Shown: positions 26,544 through 35,483 of the stretch, in pieces | Layout: each line of letters opens with the position of its first letter | How positions within the stretch are numbered: position 1 is the stretch's first letter | DNA from: Lysinibacillus telephonicus | GTDB taxonomy: Bacteria; Bacillota; Bacilli; Bacillales_A; Planococcaceae | Reading direction: 5' to 3' | Length of the DNA stretch: 57,774 nucleotides | NCBI RefSeq assembly: GCF_003966145.1 | Contig: NZ_RXNR01000024.1 | Location: 1-57,774 of the forward strand | Notes under the pieces: generated by a model | Told to the model about the DNA's origin: nothing | Seen by the model: only the letters and a program-made list of their open reading frames with translations | Databases searched by the model: none | Made by a program: the position numbers and the translations under genes

Positions 26544-27610
26544 TTAATAATATTTTATTTGTTCTTTTAAAACTTTTTCTCTTCTATCCAAATATGAACA
26601 TGCTACTTTTAATAACGGTAAAACTAGCAGAAAGACAAACAGCAATCGGAAAATTTGGAACACAGTAACTACAGAAACATCTGCTCCAATTGAGTTGGCA
26701 AGCAGACTCATTTGATCAAGCCCCCCTGCTGCTGCACTTAGGAAGCTGGTAGATAGTGAATAGTCAAGGAGATAGACCAGCAATAAGCCTTGGAAAAACG
26801 TAATTGCAAGTAGAAAAAGTGCACTTCCTACTCCTAATAACAATACTCGTTTTCCTAGCTTTATCATATCTGGTTTTAAAAGCAGACCTATGTATGCACC
26901 CATGAACAATTGTGCCGCATGTAAAAGTAAAATTGGCACTTCTGGTACATTAACCGAGAATAGTTTTAGTACAATGACAAATAATACCGGAGTTAAAAAG
27001 TACGGAACTGGCAGATTGATTTTCTTCCCTACCCAAACAACAACCCATGACACAAGCAACAATAATGCTAGAGGGAAAATTGAGCTAATCAAAAAATGCC
27101 CTTCCCCTTTTGCTTGAATAACATGCCCCGAGAGAATAAATGGAACGAGAAAGACAATGCTTATTACCCGAACAACATGGAAAAACGTAACGATTGCTAA
27201 ATTAATATCCTTTTCTTCTTCAGCAAATACAACAATTTGTCCTAAGCCACCTGGAACTGTACAGGTTAGAGCTGTCTTTAAAGGGATACTCCCTATTTTT
27301 TTAACTCCAAAGGCCATAAATATACTAATTATAACTAAGACGATATTCATTATTAGCATAAGTAAAAGAAGCCAGCTCATGCCTTTAAACAAATTAAATT
27401 GAAATGAATGACCGATGGAAACACTTATAATAACAAGGCCTAAATTCGAAGTTTCATAGGCCAATATAATTGATACTTAATAAAAAATTGACTGATTAGC
27501 ACCGAAAATAGTGGTCCTAGCATCCATGGAACCGGCATTCCAACATATTCAAACAACAGTGCACCTAAGATGCTAATGAATGCTACCAAAATGATCGATT
27601 TTATATGCAA
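26544..27610 (-). pseudogene. AbrB-family integral membrane protein gene with a frameshift
   Basis: The main frame (26544-27464) encodes 306 residues with many membrane segments and both halves of the AbrB duplication (TCTVPGGLGQIVVFAEEEKD and SAAAGGLDQMSLLANSIGAD). It lacks a sensible N-terminus. The missing part is in the next frame upstream: from a TTG at 27610, after AGAGG, it reads HIKSIILVAFISILGALLFE, YVGMPVPWMLGPLFSVLISQ and ends YWPMKLRI at a stop at 27440. A one-base indel near 27440-27450 would join PMKLR to NLGLVIISVSIGHSF and give about 350 residues, the usual family length. Family members are of unknown transport function, often labelled putative ammonia monooxygenase. It is either inactivated or a sequence error. 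Confidence 0.78.
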
Positions 27611-27826
27611 AACTCGAGCCTCTTTTCTATCTACGTTTACCTCAGATTATCATAAATTGACCTGCTACACATACACAGTTAGTCCCCTCCCGCAAACAAT
27701 AAGAGATTCTTAACTACAATCATATGTAGAAAAAATATTATTTTTAAACCCTTGCCGCAAAAATCCATATAATTATTTTTTTTGTCCATTTACTTTTGTG
27801 TAAAAATAAGTAAGAATAATCAATAA

Positions 27827-27841
27827 TGATAATCATTATCA
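27827..27841 (+). promoter_or_regulatory. Fur box upstream of the ferredoxin-NADP reductase gene
   Basis: TGATAATCATTATCA is an exact match to the 7-1-7 Fur consensus. It lies 21 bases before the ATG and just ahead of the ribosome binding site. It is identical in core to the box at 8865. Confidence 0.9.
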
Positions 27842-27862
27842 ATTATTCTTTAGGAGGATATT

Positions 27863-28927
27863 ATGAATACTATTTATGATGTCACGATTATTGGCGGCGG
27901 ACCAAGTGGATTATTTAGCGCATTTTATGCAGGTCTGCGAGATATGAAAACAAAAATCATTGAATCTCAACCAATGCTCGGTGGAAAAGTTCATGTTTAT
28001 CCAGAGAAGTTAATTTGGGATATTGGCGGAATGACACCGATTACTGGACAACAATTGATTGACCAATCGATTTCACAAGCATTAACGTTTGATCCAACGG
28101 TATGTGTAAATACAAAGGTCCGAACAATTGGTAAAGAAGATAATATGTTTATAATTACAACCGAATCTGGTGAAAAGCACTTTTCAAAAACAGTGATTCT
28201 TGCAATCGGTTCAGGTATTGTAAACCATCAAAAATTGGAGATTGAAGGTGCCGAAAAGTTCGAAAATACCAACTTATTCTATTCTGTTCGCAGCCTATAT
28301 GACTTCAAGGACAAATCTATTTTGATATCAGGCGGAGGGCATGCTGCAATAGACTGGGCACATGATTTACATGGCTTCGCAAAAGATATAACGGTTATTT
28401 ACCGCGGAGAAAAATTATCTGGTCATGAGGCATACATCCAAAAAATTAAAAATAATGGAACACCGATACTATTGAATACACAAATTAAACAATTCGTTCC
28501 TTCTTTAAACGGCTCAACCATCCAACAAGTAATACTTGAAAATACAACAACTACTGAAGAAAAAGCAATTCATGTTGATGCCGTACTAATTAATCACGGC
28601 TTTTTGAAAGAGCGAACAATTGCATTTGATGACTCTATTACTGTTGAACGCGATAAAGAGCGCAACTATAAAGTAGTAACAAATGGGAAATGTGAAACTT
28701 CTGTACCAGGATTATTTGCTGCCGGCGATATTGCTGAATATCCTAGCAAAATTCATTTGATTGCAGGCGCTTATCAAGACGCGCTTCATGCAGTTAATAG
28801 TGCGAAAGCATACCTTGATCCAACTGCAAACCCTACTGCTCGTGTCTCTTCACATAATGAAACGTTTGATGAACGCAACCGTGAAATTTTTGAATCCCGA
28901 ATAAAAGAAAAAACAACGATTAAATAA
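27863..28927 (+). CDS. Ferredoxin/flavodoxin-NADP+ reductase, thioredoxin-reductase type (YcgT/YumC-like)
   Basis: The 354-residue flavoenzyme moves electrons between NADPH and ferredoxin or flavodoxin. FAD-binding GGGPSGLFSAFYAG is near residue 11, the NADPH-binding ISGGGHAAIDWAHD near 154, and a second FAD motif FAAGDIAEYPSK near 288. There is no CxxC, which separates it from thioredoxin reductase and places it with the YumC/YcgT FNRs. YcgT of B. subtilis is, as I recall, Fur-regulated. Here an exact Fur box precedes TAGGAGG and the ATG, so it is expected to be induced by iron starvation. It may supply electrons for siderophore or heme use. An AraC regulator gene follows in the same direction. 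Confidence 0.87.
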   Translation: MNTIYDVTIIGGGPSGLFSAFYAGLRDMKTKIIESQPMLGGKVHVYPEKLIWDIGGMTPITGQQLIDQSISQALTFDPTVCVNTKVRTIGKEDNMFIITTESGEKHFSKTVILAIGSGIVNHQKLEIEGAEKFENTNLFYSVRSLYDFKDKSILISGGGHAAIDWAHDLHGFAKDITVIYRGEKLSGHEAYIQKIKNNGTPILLNTQIKQFVPSLNGSTIQQVILENTTTTEEKAIHVDAVLINHGFLKERTIAFDDSITVERDKERNYKVVTNGKCETSVPGLFAAGDIAEYPSKIHLIAGAYQDALHAVNSAKAYLDPTANPTARVSSHNETFDERNREIFESRIKEKTTIK

Positions 28928-28937
28928 ACTATTTTGC

Positions 28938-28985
28938 GAGGGTGATTGTATCTAAAGATTCAACAATGACTCTCTTCTTTTCGTT
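28938..28985 (+). terminator. Hairpin between the FNR and AraC genes, possible attenuator
   Basis: GAGGGT-G-ATTGT pairs with ACAAT-G-ACTCTC (one G-U, one mismatch), followed by TTCTTTTCGTTTT. It lies directly after the FNR stop and could partly terminate transcription before the AraC gene. Confidence 0.5.
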
Positions 28986-29001
28986 TTAGAAGGAGGAAGC
29001 G

Positions 29002-29835
29002 ATGAATATTGAGGATTTAGCAAATTACTTTGCAAGTGCATCCATTAGCTTTGAGAATGCAATTCAACAAGTTATGGAGCCAAGAACAAAAAATATAGAA
29101 AAATATCATGAGTGCGCCAGTATAATTATTATTTCAAGTGGACTTGCAAGTTTCACTATAAATGAAACATCTTACAAGCTAAAAACTGGATCAGTTCTTC
29201 ATGTTGGTCCAAGTACGGTTATTAGTGAAGTTTTAAGTGATACTAAATGTTCTTATATTCTTATTCAATACCGGATACTAGAAAATGAAGTGAGTATATT
29301 CCCCTTATATACAAGCCATTTCATAATGAATATTGATAATCAAAAAAAAGTTTTTCAATATGCTATGGAACTAGTAGAAAACTTCAGATCAACAGATGTC
29401 TATATGAAATTAAAATGTAAATCTTTGCTCTTAAGCTTTATTGTAGAATTAATACATGCTCTAAAAAACGATTCAAAAAAACAACCAGCAATTGATTTAG
29501 AAAAGATTAAAAGCTATATTCATCAACATTATGCAGAATCCATTACCATTAATGAAATTGCAAGTAACTTTGGCATCAAAAGAAGGTATTTAACATCTAT
29601 ATTTCAACGTTATATTGGTTCAAGCCCCATCGAATACTTAACAGCATATCGGATTCATAAGGCACAAGAGTTATTATTATTAACCGATAAACAAATTATT
29701 GAAATCTCAAACAGTGTAGGCTATGTTGATAATTTATATTTTAGTCGTGTGTTTAAAAAGAAGACTGGCATGTCCCCTACTGAATATCGTAAATATCGAT
29801 CCTTCTTAACCAAAGAGAAAGTAAATCAAGATTAA
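29002..29835 (+). CDS. AraC-family transcriptional regulator with cupin sensor domain
   Basis: The 277-residue protein has an N-terminal cupin-like ligand or dimerisation domain (about 20-150, with LKTGSVLHVGPSTVISEVLS). The C-terminal AraC double helix-turn-helix covers about 170-270 (ITINEIASNFGIKRRYLTSI; IIEISNSVGYVDNLYFSRVF). AGAAGGAGG precedes the ATG. It lies 74 bases after the Fur-controlled reductase gene and probably shares its transcript in part. Targets are unknown; unlike the regulator at 9-10.5 kb it has no binding-protein domain. Confidence 0.85.
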   Translation: MNIEDLANYFASASISFENAIQQVMEPRTKNIEKYHECASIIIISSGLASFTINETSYKLKTGSVLHVGPSTVISEVLSDTKCSYILIQYRILENEVSIFPLYTSHFIMNIDNQKKVFQYAMELVENFRSTDVYMKLKCKSLLLSFIVELIHALKNDSKKQPAIDLEKIKSYIHQHYAESITINEIASNFGIKRRYLTSIFQRYIGSSPIEYLTAYRIHKAQELLLLTDKQIIEISNSVGYVDNLYFSRVFKKKTGMSPTEYRKYRSFLTKEKVNQD

Positions 29836-29942
29836 ATGTTTATAATAGCTCAATTGCCATTTAATGAGATAAGATTCCAAATGCAATAATTTGTGATTAA
29901 TGATTTGTATGAGAAGTCTTGATACTAGGAATACCAAAAGGA

Positions 29943-29967
29943 GCCAACCAAAATTAGTTTGGATGGC
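29943..29967. other. Hairpin in the AraC-YitT intergenic region
   Basis: GCCA-A-CCAAA pairs with TTTGG-A-TGGC around a five-base loop, with no T tract on either strand. Nothing else is recognisable between 29836 and 30085. Confidence 0.35.
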
Positions 29968-30085
29968 CCCTGGAAAGAGGGTTATAAGGATATTCAGTTG
30001 TGGCTTCTGTCTATCTTAGATTGTACAACATGAATAAAATTATGCTCTTTTATAAAAAAATTTGTTATTTTTTTAGGAGTAATAT

Positions 30086-30125
30086 AAAAAAGGCTGTTCA
30101 GACATATTACTTCTGGACAGCCTTT
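30086..30125 (-). terminator. Terminator after the yitT-like gene
   Basis: On the minus strand AAAGGCTGT-C-CAGA pairs with TCTG-A-ACAGCCTTT, followed by TTTTATATT. It lies 12 bases past the stop. Confidence 0.85.
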
Positions 30126-30137
30126 CATTAAAATATA

Positions 30138-31010
30138 CTAATGGATATCATTCTTTTTGAAGTTTCCACCTCTTACTTCTGCTACGTCATAAACGGTAAC
30201 AAAAGATCCCGGGTCGATTTCTCTTATAATTTCCTTCATTTTACTTTCTTCTAAACGGTTTATAACACAAGTAATTTCCTTAAATTCTTCATTTGAATAT
30301 GCGCCTCGAACAATATTATATGTCGCACTTCGTCCTAAGCGGTCGCGAACAGTTTCAACCATTAATTCTGGTTCATTTGTAATAATTTTAAATGTTTTCG
30401 AACCGCTTAATCCTTCCTCAACGATATGAATCACTTTAGAAGCAATAAAGTAAGCAATACCTGAAAGAATTGCACCTTGCAGTCCAAATACAGTTGATAC
30501 AATAATAAAAACAAATAAATTTAAAAATAAAATTAAGTCACTTGTCCCAAATGGTAATTTACGTGATAACAGCACAGCCAGCATATCAATTCCATCTAAT
30601 GCTCCACCGTTGCGCAATGCTAACCCCATACCAAACCCGATGATAATACCACCAACAACAGTTACTAATAAAGTATCTCCTTCAATAATTGCAGGTATAT
30701 GGTGCATAAGACTTGTACCGACTGCTAATGAAACAATCCCAACTACTGAAAATACAGCAAAGCTTTTACCTATTTGTTTATAGCCTAAAAATACAAAAGG
30801 GATATTTAAAAGGGCAATAAGTACCCCTAATGGCAAGCCAAATAATTGTGAGCCAACGATGCTCAACCCTGTTACTCCACCATCCGATACGCTGTTAGGG
30901 ATTAATACCGCCTCAAGACCGTATGCTGTAACAAATCCCCCAATCACAACCATTAGCGCTCGTAAAAGCATCCAAGATTTACTCGATTTGCGATGTGTGT
31001 TTGCAACCAT
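30138..31010 (-). CDS. YitT family membrane protein (DUF161/DUF2179)
   Basis: The 290-residue protein has five or six hydrophobic segments in the first two thirds, with family stretches YGLEAVLIPNSVSDGGVTGL and GGIIIGFGMGLALRNGGALD. The soluble C-terminal DUF2179 domain covers about 210-285 (SKTFKIITNEPELMVETV; ITCVINRLEESKMKEIIREI). Function is unknown in this large Firmicutes family; a transporter role is assumed. TTGAGGAAAT precedes the ATG. It stands alone with its own terminator. Confidence 0.87.
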   Translation of the reverse strand: MVANTHRKSSKSWMLLRALMVVIGGFVTAYGLEAVLIPNSVSDGGVTGLSIVGSQLFGLPLGVLIALLNIPFVFLGYKQIGKSFAVFSVVGIVSLAVGTSLMHHIPAIIEGDTLLVTVVGGIIIGFGMGLALRNGGALDGIDMLAVLLSRKLPFGTSDLILFLNLFVFIIVSTVFGLQGAILSGIAYFIASKVIHIVEEGLSGSKTFKIITNEPELMVETVRDRLGRSATYNIVRGAYSNEEFKEITCVINRLEESKMKEIIREIDPGSFVTVYDVAEVRGGNFKKNDIH

Positions 31011-31135
31011 GTCATTTCCTCAATTCCATTTAATTTTACCAAAAAATATGTGTCACTAAATACCGTCACTTTTCTAGTATAGCATGCATCTCCTACTTAC
31101 ATCCTCTGAAAGCTCCTATATTAGGAAAACTAAAC

Positions 31136-31174
31136 AAAAAAATCTGCCCGCGAGTCATTCTCTACGAACAGATT
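31136..31174 (-). terminator. Terminator of the amino-acid ABC operon
   Basis: On the minus strand AATCTGTTCG pairs with CGGGCAGATT (two G-U pairs), followed by TTTTTTTG. It lies 13 bases past the stop of the ATPase gene. Confidence 0.8.
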
Positions 31175-31186
31175 AAATATGATGGG

Positions 31187-31903
31187 TTATAATACTTTAT
31201 CTAAAAAGTCTTTTGCACGAGCAGACTTTGGTGATGAGAAGAATTCATCTGGAGTGGCATCTTCAACTAAATAGCCTCCATCTAGGAACAATATACGATC
31301 GGCTACTTCGCGTGCGAAGCCCATTTCGTGTGTGACGATAATCATTGTCATCCCTGATTCTGCTAGAGATTTCATGACAGCCAATACTTCTTTTACCATC
31401 TCTGGATCAAGCGCAGAAGTCGGTTCGTCGAATAACATAACTGTTGGATTCATAGCTAGCGCACGAGCAATTGCAACACGCTGCTTTTGTCCTCCCGATA
31501 ATCGATTAGGATATTCATCGCGCTTTTCATATAAGCCAACTTTACGTAAAAGCTCGTCTGCGATTTCGGTTGCCTCTTGCTTTGATATCCCTTTTACATT
31601 CATTGGTGCGTAGATTAAGTTTTCAAGAACCGTTTTATGCGGGAATAAATGAAAGTGTTGAAATACCATTCCTAAATTTTCACGCACTTTCATCACATTT
31701 TTCTCAGTAATTAATGTATCTCCAACTGTTATGTCGCCGCTTGTAGGCTCTTCTAATCGATTAATACAACGTAAAAAGGTAGATTTACCTGATCCAGATG
31801 GGCCAATAACTGCAATAACTTCTTTTTCTTTTATTTCTGTTGAAATACCTTTTAACACTTCATTATTTCCAAACGACTTTTTTAAATTTTCAATTTTAAT
31901 CAC
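31187..31903 (-). CDS. Polar amino acid ABC transporter, ATP-binding protein (GlnQ-like)
   Basis: The 238-residue ATPase has Walker [10 protein letters not shown] near 32, Q-loop [10 protein letters not shown], signature [16 protein letters not shown] near 134, Walker [15 protein letters not shown] and His switch VTHEMGFA. All fit the GlnQ/ArtP/TcyN group. Its start overlaps the permease stop by eight bases, showing translational coupling. It is the last gene of an operon with an aminotransferase, a binding protein and a permease. Confidence 0.9.
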   Translation of the reverse strand: MIKIENLKKSFGNNEVLKGISTEIKEKEVIAVIGPSGSGKSTFLRCINRLEEPTSGDITVGDTLITEKNVMKVRENLGMVFQHFHLFPHKTVLENLIYAPMNVKGISKQEATEIADELLRKVGLYEKRDEYPNRLSGGQKQRVAIARALAMNPTVMLFDEPTSALDPEMVKEVLAVMKSLAESGMTMIIVTHEMGFAREVADRILFLDGGYLVEDATPDEFFSSPKSARAKDFLDKVL

Positions 31904-32552
31904 TGCGTCTCATCCTCTTTTCTATTGTTCTTCCAAGGAATGTTAATACGAGTGTCATAATATAATAGATCACACCAGCGATTAATAACGGCTCAAAGTA
32001 GCGGAATGTTGATCCACCAACAACGTAGGCACGACGCATAATATCTAGTGCACCGATTACTGTTACAATTGCCGACTCTTTATTTAATGTAATAAATTCG
32101 TTCATTAGAGAAGGCAGAATATTTTTCATTGCTTGCGGCAAAATAATATCCTTCATCATTTTGGCATAAGGAACACCTAAAGCTCTTGCCGCCTCTTGCT
32201 GTCCTTTATCTACTGCATTAATCCCCGCTCGAATTATTTCAGAAACATATGCACCCGAATTTAAGCCAAATGCGATAATAGCAGCAGGTATTGGATCGAT
32301 GTTCGTACCAATAAATTGTGGTATCGCATAATAAATTAGCATCAATTGAAGTACAAGCGGAGTACCACGGAAAATCGATGTATAAAACTCTGCAAACCAT
32401 TTTAAAGGCTTAATGCTTCCAATTTTACAAAGAGCTAATAAAATACCGAGAACTAGCCCTACAATCGTCGCAAAGATAACTATTTGTAATGTTACGCCTA
32501 TTCCTTGTAAAATGTAAGGAATAGAGGGAACGACTTTAGAAAAATCAAACAT
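31896..32552 (-). CDS. Polar amino acid ABC transporter permease (HisM/GlnP-like)
   Basis: The 218-residue permease has about five membrane segments and the HisMQ-family signatures [20 protein letters not shown] and the coupling loop [20 protein letters not shown] followed by [10 protein letters not shown]. It starts after AAAGGGGGAT. Only one permease gene is present, so the channel is probably a homodimer. Upstream, a GC-rich folded repeat and a hairpin separate it from the binding-protein gene. These probably lower its expression relative to that gene. Confidence 0.9.
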   Translation of the reverse strand: MFDFSKVVPSIPYILQGIGVTLQIVIFATIVGLVLGILLALCKIGSIKPLKWFAEFYTSIFRGTPLVLQLMLIYYAIPQFIGTNIDPIPAAIIAFGLNSGAYVSEIIRAGINAVDKGQQEAARALGVPYAKMMKDIILPQAMKNILPSLMNEFITLNKESAIVTVIGALDIMRRAYVVGGSTFRYFEPLLIAGVIYYIMTLVLTFLGRTIEKRMRRSD

Positions 32553-32583
32553 CGTTATCCCCCTTTCTTAGATTAAAAGTGGA

Positions 32584-32682
32584 AGCGCCCTGTTAGTCCC
32601 GACAAGCACTGGAAGGCTCGAATCGATAAGCTTTTCCAGCTTTCGACCGAGGGCAGACCGCGACCTCGAGGGGCTGGGCGCT
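32584..32682 (-). repeat. GC-rich folded intergenic repeat inside the ABC operon
   Basis: A hundred-base element of much higher GC content than its surroundings. The ends are complementary: AGCGCCC with an offset AGTCCC (32584-32599) against GGGGCTGGGCGCT (32670-32682). An inner stem pairs CTGGAAGGCT with AGCTTTTCCAG around ATCGAT. The layout (GCGCC, a GACAAGCACTGG-type core, GGGGCTGGGCGCT) recalls dispersed intergenic repeats that I remember from Lysinibacillus/Solibacillus genomes. It lies between the binding-protein and permease genes, where an RNA fold could stabilise the upstream mRNA segment. Only one copy is in this window. Confidence 0.6.
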
Positions 32683-32740
32683 GTAACTGAATATTAATAT
32701 GAGAAATTTTCTATTCTCTTATTAAATAGAATAGAAACGC

Positions 32741-32759
32741 CATTCAGATAAACTGAATG
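32741..32759 (-). other. Hairpin after the binding-protein gene
   Basis: CATTCAG and CTGAATG form a perfect seven-base stem with a five-base loop, 12 bases past the stop. On the minus strand it is followed by GCGTTTCTATTC, a poor T tract. This suits partial termination or 3-prime end protection, so that more binding protein than permease is made. A second, AT-rich stem lies at about 32690-32730. Confidence 0.5.
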
Positions 32760-32770
32760 ACGTATTTGAA

Positions 32771-33589
32771 TTATTGTTCAACAACGAACCATTTTTTCTT
32801 AAGTTCGTCAATCTTGCCTTCATCAACTAGTGCTTGGATTACTTCATCGAATTCTGCTTTTAATTCACTGCCTTCTTGGAATACTACTGCTTTGAAGTCA
32901 GGATCTTCAACTTCGATTGGGAATGCTGCTAAGTCATCATTTTGAGCTAAATAGTTTTCAGCTACGATGTTTTCAATTACAGCACCTTGGAAACGGCCAT
33001 TTTTTAATTCTTGAATTACTTCTGGAATTAAGTTGCGGCTTTCAACAGTAAAGCCATGCTCTGCTGCTAATGTATTTGCTAATTCTTCTTGAATTGAAGA
33101 AACTTGAGCCCCTACTACTTTACCTTTTAAGTCTTCTAAAGAAGCAATGTTGCTTTCTTTTGGAGAAACTAAATATTGCTCAGTTTCATAATATGGAATT
33201 GAGAAGTCAACTACTTCATCACGGTCCTTCGTTGGTGTCATACCAGCAATAACAAAATCAAATTTATCCGCTTGTAAACCAGGAATTAAACTATTAAAAT
33301 CAGAGTTTGTGAATTCTAATTTATACCCTAAACGTTCAGCAACTATATTTGCTAAATCAATATCAAATCCGATAATTTCATCACTCACTGCAGTATCAAC
33401 ATATTCGAATGGTGCGTAATCTGCAGAAGTACCTACGCGTAATACCTTTGCTTCTTCTGTTGTTGCTTCAGTTTCTGATCCATCAGCTGCATTATTTCCT
33501 TCAGTTGTATTACCTTCTTCAGCTGTACCACAGGCTGCTAAAATACCAATGACTAATACTAGCATGAATAAAAAATACTTATTTTTCAT
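32771..33589 (-). CDS. Amino-acid-binding lipoprotein of the ABC importer
   Basis: The 272-residue extracytoplasmic binding protein has a lipoprotein signal with lipobox LAAC (Cys about 20) and a Glu/Thr/Asn-rich spacer. The type II polar-amino-acid fold shows VLRVGTSADYAPFEYVD, then EIIGFDIDLANIVAERLG and DFVIAGMTPTKDRDEVVDFS. The last contains the Arg that binds the ligand carboxylate. AGAGGAG precedes the ATG. It follows the aminotransferase gene by 14 bases. The ligand is probably a polar amino acid; the exact one cannot be told. Confidence 0.88.
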   Translation of the reverse strand: MKNKYFLFMLVLVIGILAACGTAEEGNTTEGNNAADGSETEATTEEAKVLRVGTSADYAPFEYVDTAVSDEIIGFDIDLANIVAERLGYKLEFTNSDFNSLIPGLQADKFDFVIAGMTPTKDRDEVVDFSIPYYETEQYLVSPKESNIASLEDLKGKVVGAQVSSIQEELANTLAAEHGFTVESRNLIPEVIQELKNGRFQGAVIENIVAENYLAQNDDLAAFPIEVEDPDFKAVVFQEGSELKAEFDEVIQALVDEGKIDELKKKWFVVEQ

Positions 33590-33603
33590 TGTTTATTTCT
33601 CCT

Positions 33604-34920
33604 CTATTGTTTAGATAATTGTTCTGCTAAAAATCTTTGAATTGCTTTTTCAAGCATTTCCAAGCCATCATCAATTTGTTGCTTCGTTACTGTTAACGGT
33701 GGAATCATTCGAATAACTTCCCCAACATTTCCGCAAAGATAGAACAGTACGCCTTCTTCTAGTGCATAATCAAGAATTTTCATAACTGCTTGTCCATCAA
33801 GCTCGCCTGTTTGTGGATTTGATATTTCAATTCCGATCATCAAACCTGCTGAACGAACATCACTAATTATTGAATATTTCTCTTTTAATTGAAGTAATTG
33901 TTGTCTAGCATACGCTCCTACTTCTTTAGAGTTTTCTACAAGTTTTTCCTCATGTAAAATCTCTAAAGTTGTCAATGCAACAGAACAAGCAATTGGGTTG
34001 CCTCCAAATGTAGTCCCATGCATCCCAAGCGGCCATTGCTGCATAAGTTCCTTTGATGCAACCGTTGCACTAAGTGGCAGTCCTGAAGCAATCCCTTTTG
34101 CAATCGCCATAATGTCTGGCGTTACATCAAAGTATTGAGCTGCAAACCATTCACCTGTACGGCCAAAGCCTGTTTGTACTTCATCAAAAATTAGTAAAAT
34201 GCCATGTTCATCACAAATTTCACGGACTTTCTTCACCCATGCTTTTGGAGGAATGATGTATCCACCCTCACCTAGAACTGGCTCCATAATAACCGCTGCC
34301 ACTTCCTCCGGCGTTACTTGATGTTTAAACAAACGGTTAAAATCTTTTTCAAGCTGTTCAACACAATAAACTTCTGGGTCAACACCTTCTGGACAACCTT
34401 TTACGTCGGCATATGGAATTTGGTAAGACAAATGTGAAGGTTGTAAGAACTTACGGTATTTACTTTTCGATGTTGTAACACCTAAAGCGCCCATGGATCG
34501 ACCATGGAAACAGCCCGTAAAGGATACTACGTAAGGACGTTTAGTTACAAACTTCGCAAGCTTTAAAGCCCCTTCAATAGCCTCAGTTCCACTGTTAGCA
34601 AAGAAAAAGCAATCTAAATTACCAGGCAATACTTTACCTAGTTCATCTGCTAATCTCAAAATAGATTCGTACATAATTACCCCTGATGGTCCATGTACTA
34701 ATTGGTCGGCCGCATCTTTAATACTTTGAACAACTTTCGGATGACGATGTCCAGTATTCGCTACGGCAATTCCTGATGTGAAATCTAAGTATTGTTTACC
34801 ATCTACACCATAGTAATAACAGCCTTCTTCTTTTACTATCGGAAGATTGGGATGATCTTTTGCCATACTAGGCGCTAATAAATCACCCATTCGTTCATAT
34901 AAATCAAGCCAATGACTCAT
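33604..34920 (-). CDS. Class III PLP-dependent aminotransferase (GabT/ornithine aminotransferase-like)
   Basis: The 438-residue class III aminotransferase has [53 protein letters not shown] (Asp that contacts PLP nitrogen) and the Schiff-base Lys in [17 protein letters not shown]. Members act on omega-amino groups such as GABA, ornithine or acetylornithine. Sequence alone does not decide among them, although the wording is closest to 4-aminobutyrate aminotransferases. AAGAAGGAAAA precedes the ATG. It heads the operon with the amino-acid importer, suggesting uptake and catabolism of the same substrate. A near-perfect 22-base palindrome lies upstream. Confidence 0.85.
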   Translation of the reverse strand: MSHWLDLYERMGDLLAPSMAKDHPNLPIVKEEGCYYYGVDGKQYLDFTSGIAVANTGHRHPKVVQSIKDAADQLVHGPSGVIMYESILRLADELGKVLPGNLDCFFFANSGTEAIEGALKLAKFVTKRPYVVSFTGCFHGRSMGALGVTTSKSKYRKFLQPSHLSYQIPYADVKGCPEGVDPEVYCVEQLEKDFNRLFKHQVTPEEVAAVIMEPVLGEGGYIIPPKAWVKKVREICDEHGILLIFDEVQTGFGRTGEWFAAQYFDVTPDIMAIAKGIASGLPLSATVASKELMQQWPLGMHGTTFGGNPIACSVALTTLEILHEEKLVENSKEVGAYARQQLLQLKEKYSIISDVRSAGLMIGIEISNPQTGELDGQAVMKILDYALEEGVLFYLCGNVGEVIRMIPPLTVTKQQIDDGLEMLEKAIQRFLAEQLSKQ

Positions 34921-34966
34921 GTCGTTTTCCTTCTTTCTAATTGTTGCAAAGACTAAAGATTCATTA

Positions 34967-35042
34967 TTATTAGTAAGATGCTAATAAAATGATAATTCCA
35001 ACATTAATTTAATATATAACCTATTGTATAATTATGCAATAG
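34967..35042 (-). promoter_or_regulatory. Palindromic operator candidates upstream of the aminotransferase operon
   Basis: CTATTGTATAATTATGCAATAG (35021-35042) is a 22-base palindrome with a single mismatched pair. TTATTAG-N7-CTAATAA (34967-34987) is a perfect seven-base inverted repeat nearer the gene. Both lie in the 5-prime region of the operon. The TTGTATA-like core resembles sites of GntR-type regulators. No regulator gene is adjacent. Confidence 0.45.
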
Positions 35043-35202
35043 AAAAAATGGTTAAATTAAATAGTCGAAATTTAATTAATATTTAAAATTATATATTTCG
35101 AATATATGTGTTGATTGGTAATTATTATATTATAGTGGATTTTCACTTTCGTAAAATAGTTTTTTCCATTTTAAACCTTATTTATCACCCAATCAATCGT
35201 CT

Positions 35203-35239
35203 AATAAAAAACAGCTTGGCACTTACAATCCAAGCTGTT
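35203..35239 (-). terminator. Isolated minus-strand terminator
   Basis: AACAGCTTGG (35210-35219) pairs perfectly with CCAAGCTGTT (35230-35239), with TTTTTTATT following on the minus strand. No established gene ends here: the next one upstream, the lipoprotein gene, has its own terminator at 35440. The stretch 35240-35430 holds only a 20-codon frame (35320-35379), so a small RNA or lost gene is possible. Confidence 0.65.
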
Positions 35240-35429
35240 GCTATTTATAATTATCCAATCACCTAAAATTAACCATTAAACAATTGACTGCCTATTGTAG
35301 TAAATTTAATTTGGGTTTACTAAATAAGCCCGATGAAAGTCTTTAAGCCCATTTTTTTCTGGTAATATGTTTCCTTCATTATGCTCTCATTACTACAATA
35401 TAAAAAGTCAGTGCTATATTAAATAGAGA

Positions 35430-35476
35430 ATTTAAAATAGTGCAGACAAAGAAAACTATTGTAACTTTGTCTGCAC
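35430..35476 (-). terminator. Terminator after the DUF5068-like lipoprotein gene
   Basis: A perfect 12-base stem, GTGCAGACAAAG (35440-35451) with CTTTGTCTGCAC (35465-35476), followed on the minus strand by TATTTTAAATT. It lies eight bases past the stop. Confidence 0.85.
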
Positions 35477-35483
35477 TCTGAAA

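Noticed and set aside
35320-35379. Minus-strand 20-codon frame (MKETYYQKKMGLKTFIGLI)
   Set aside because: The translation looks protein-like, but there is no ribosome binding site at the right distance. It is kept only as a remark in the small-RNA finding.
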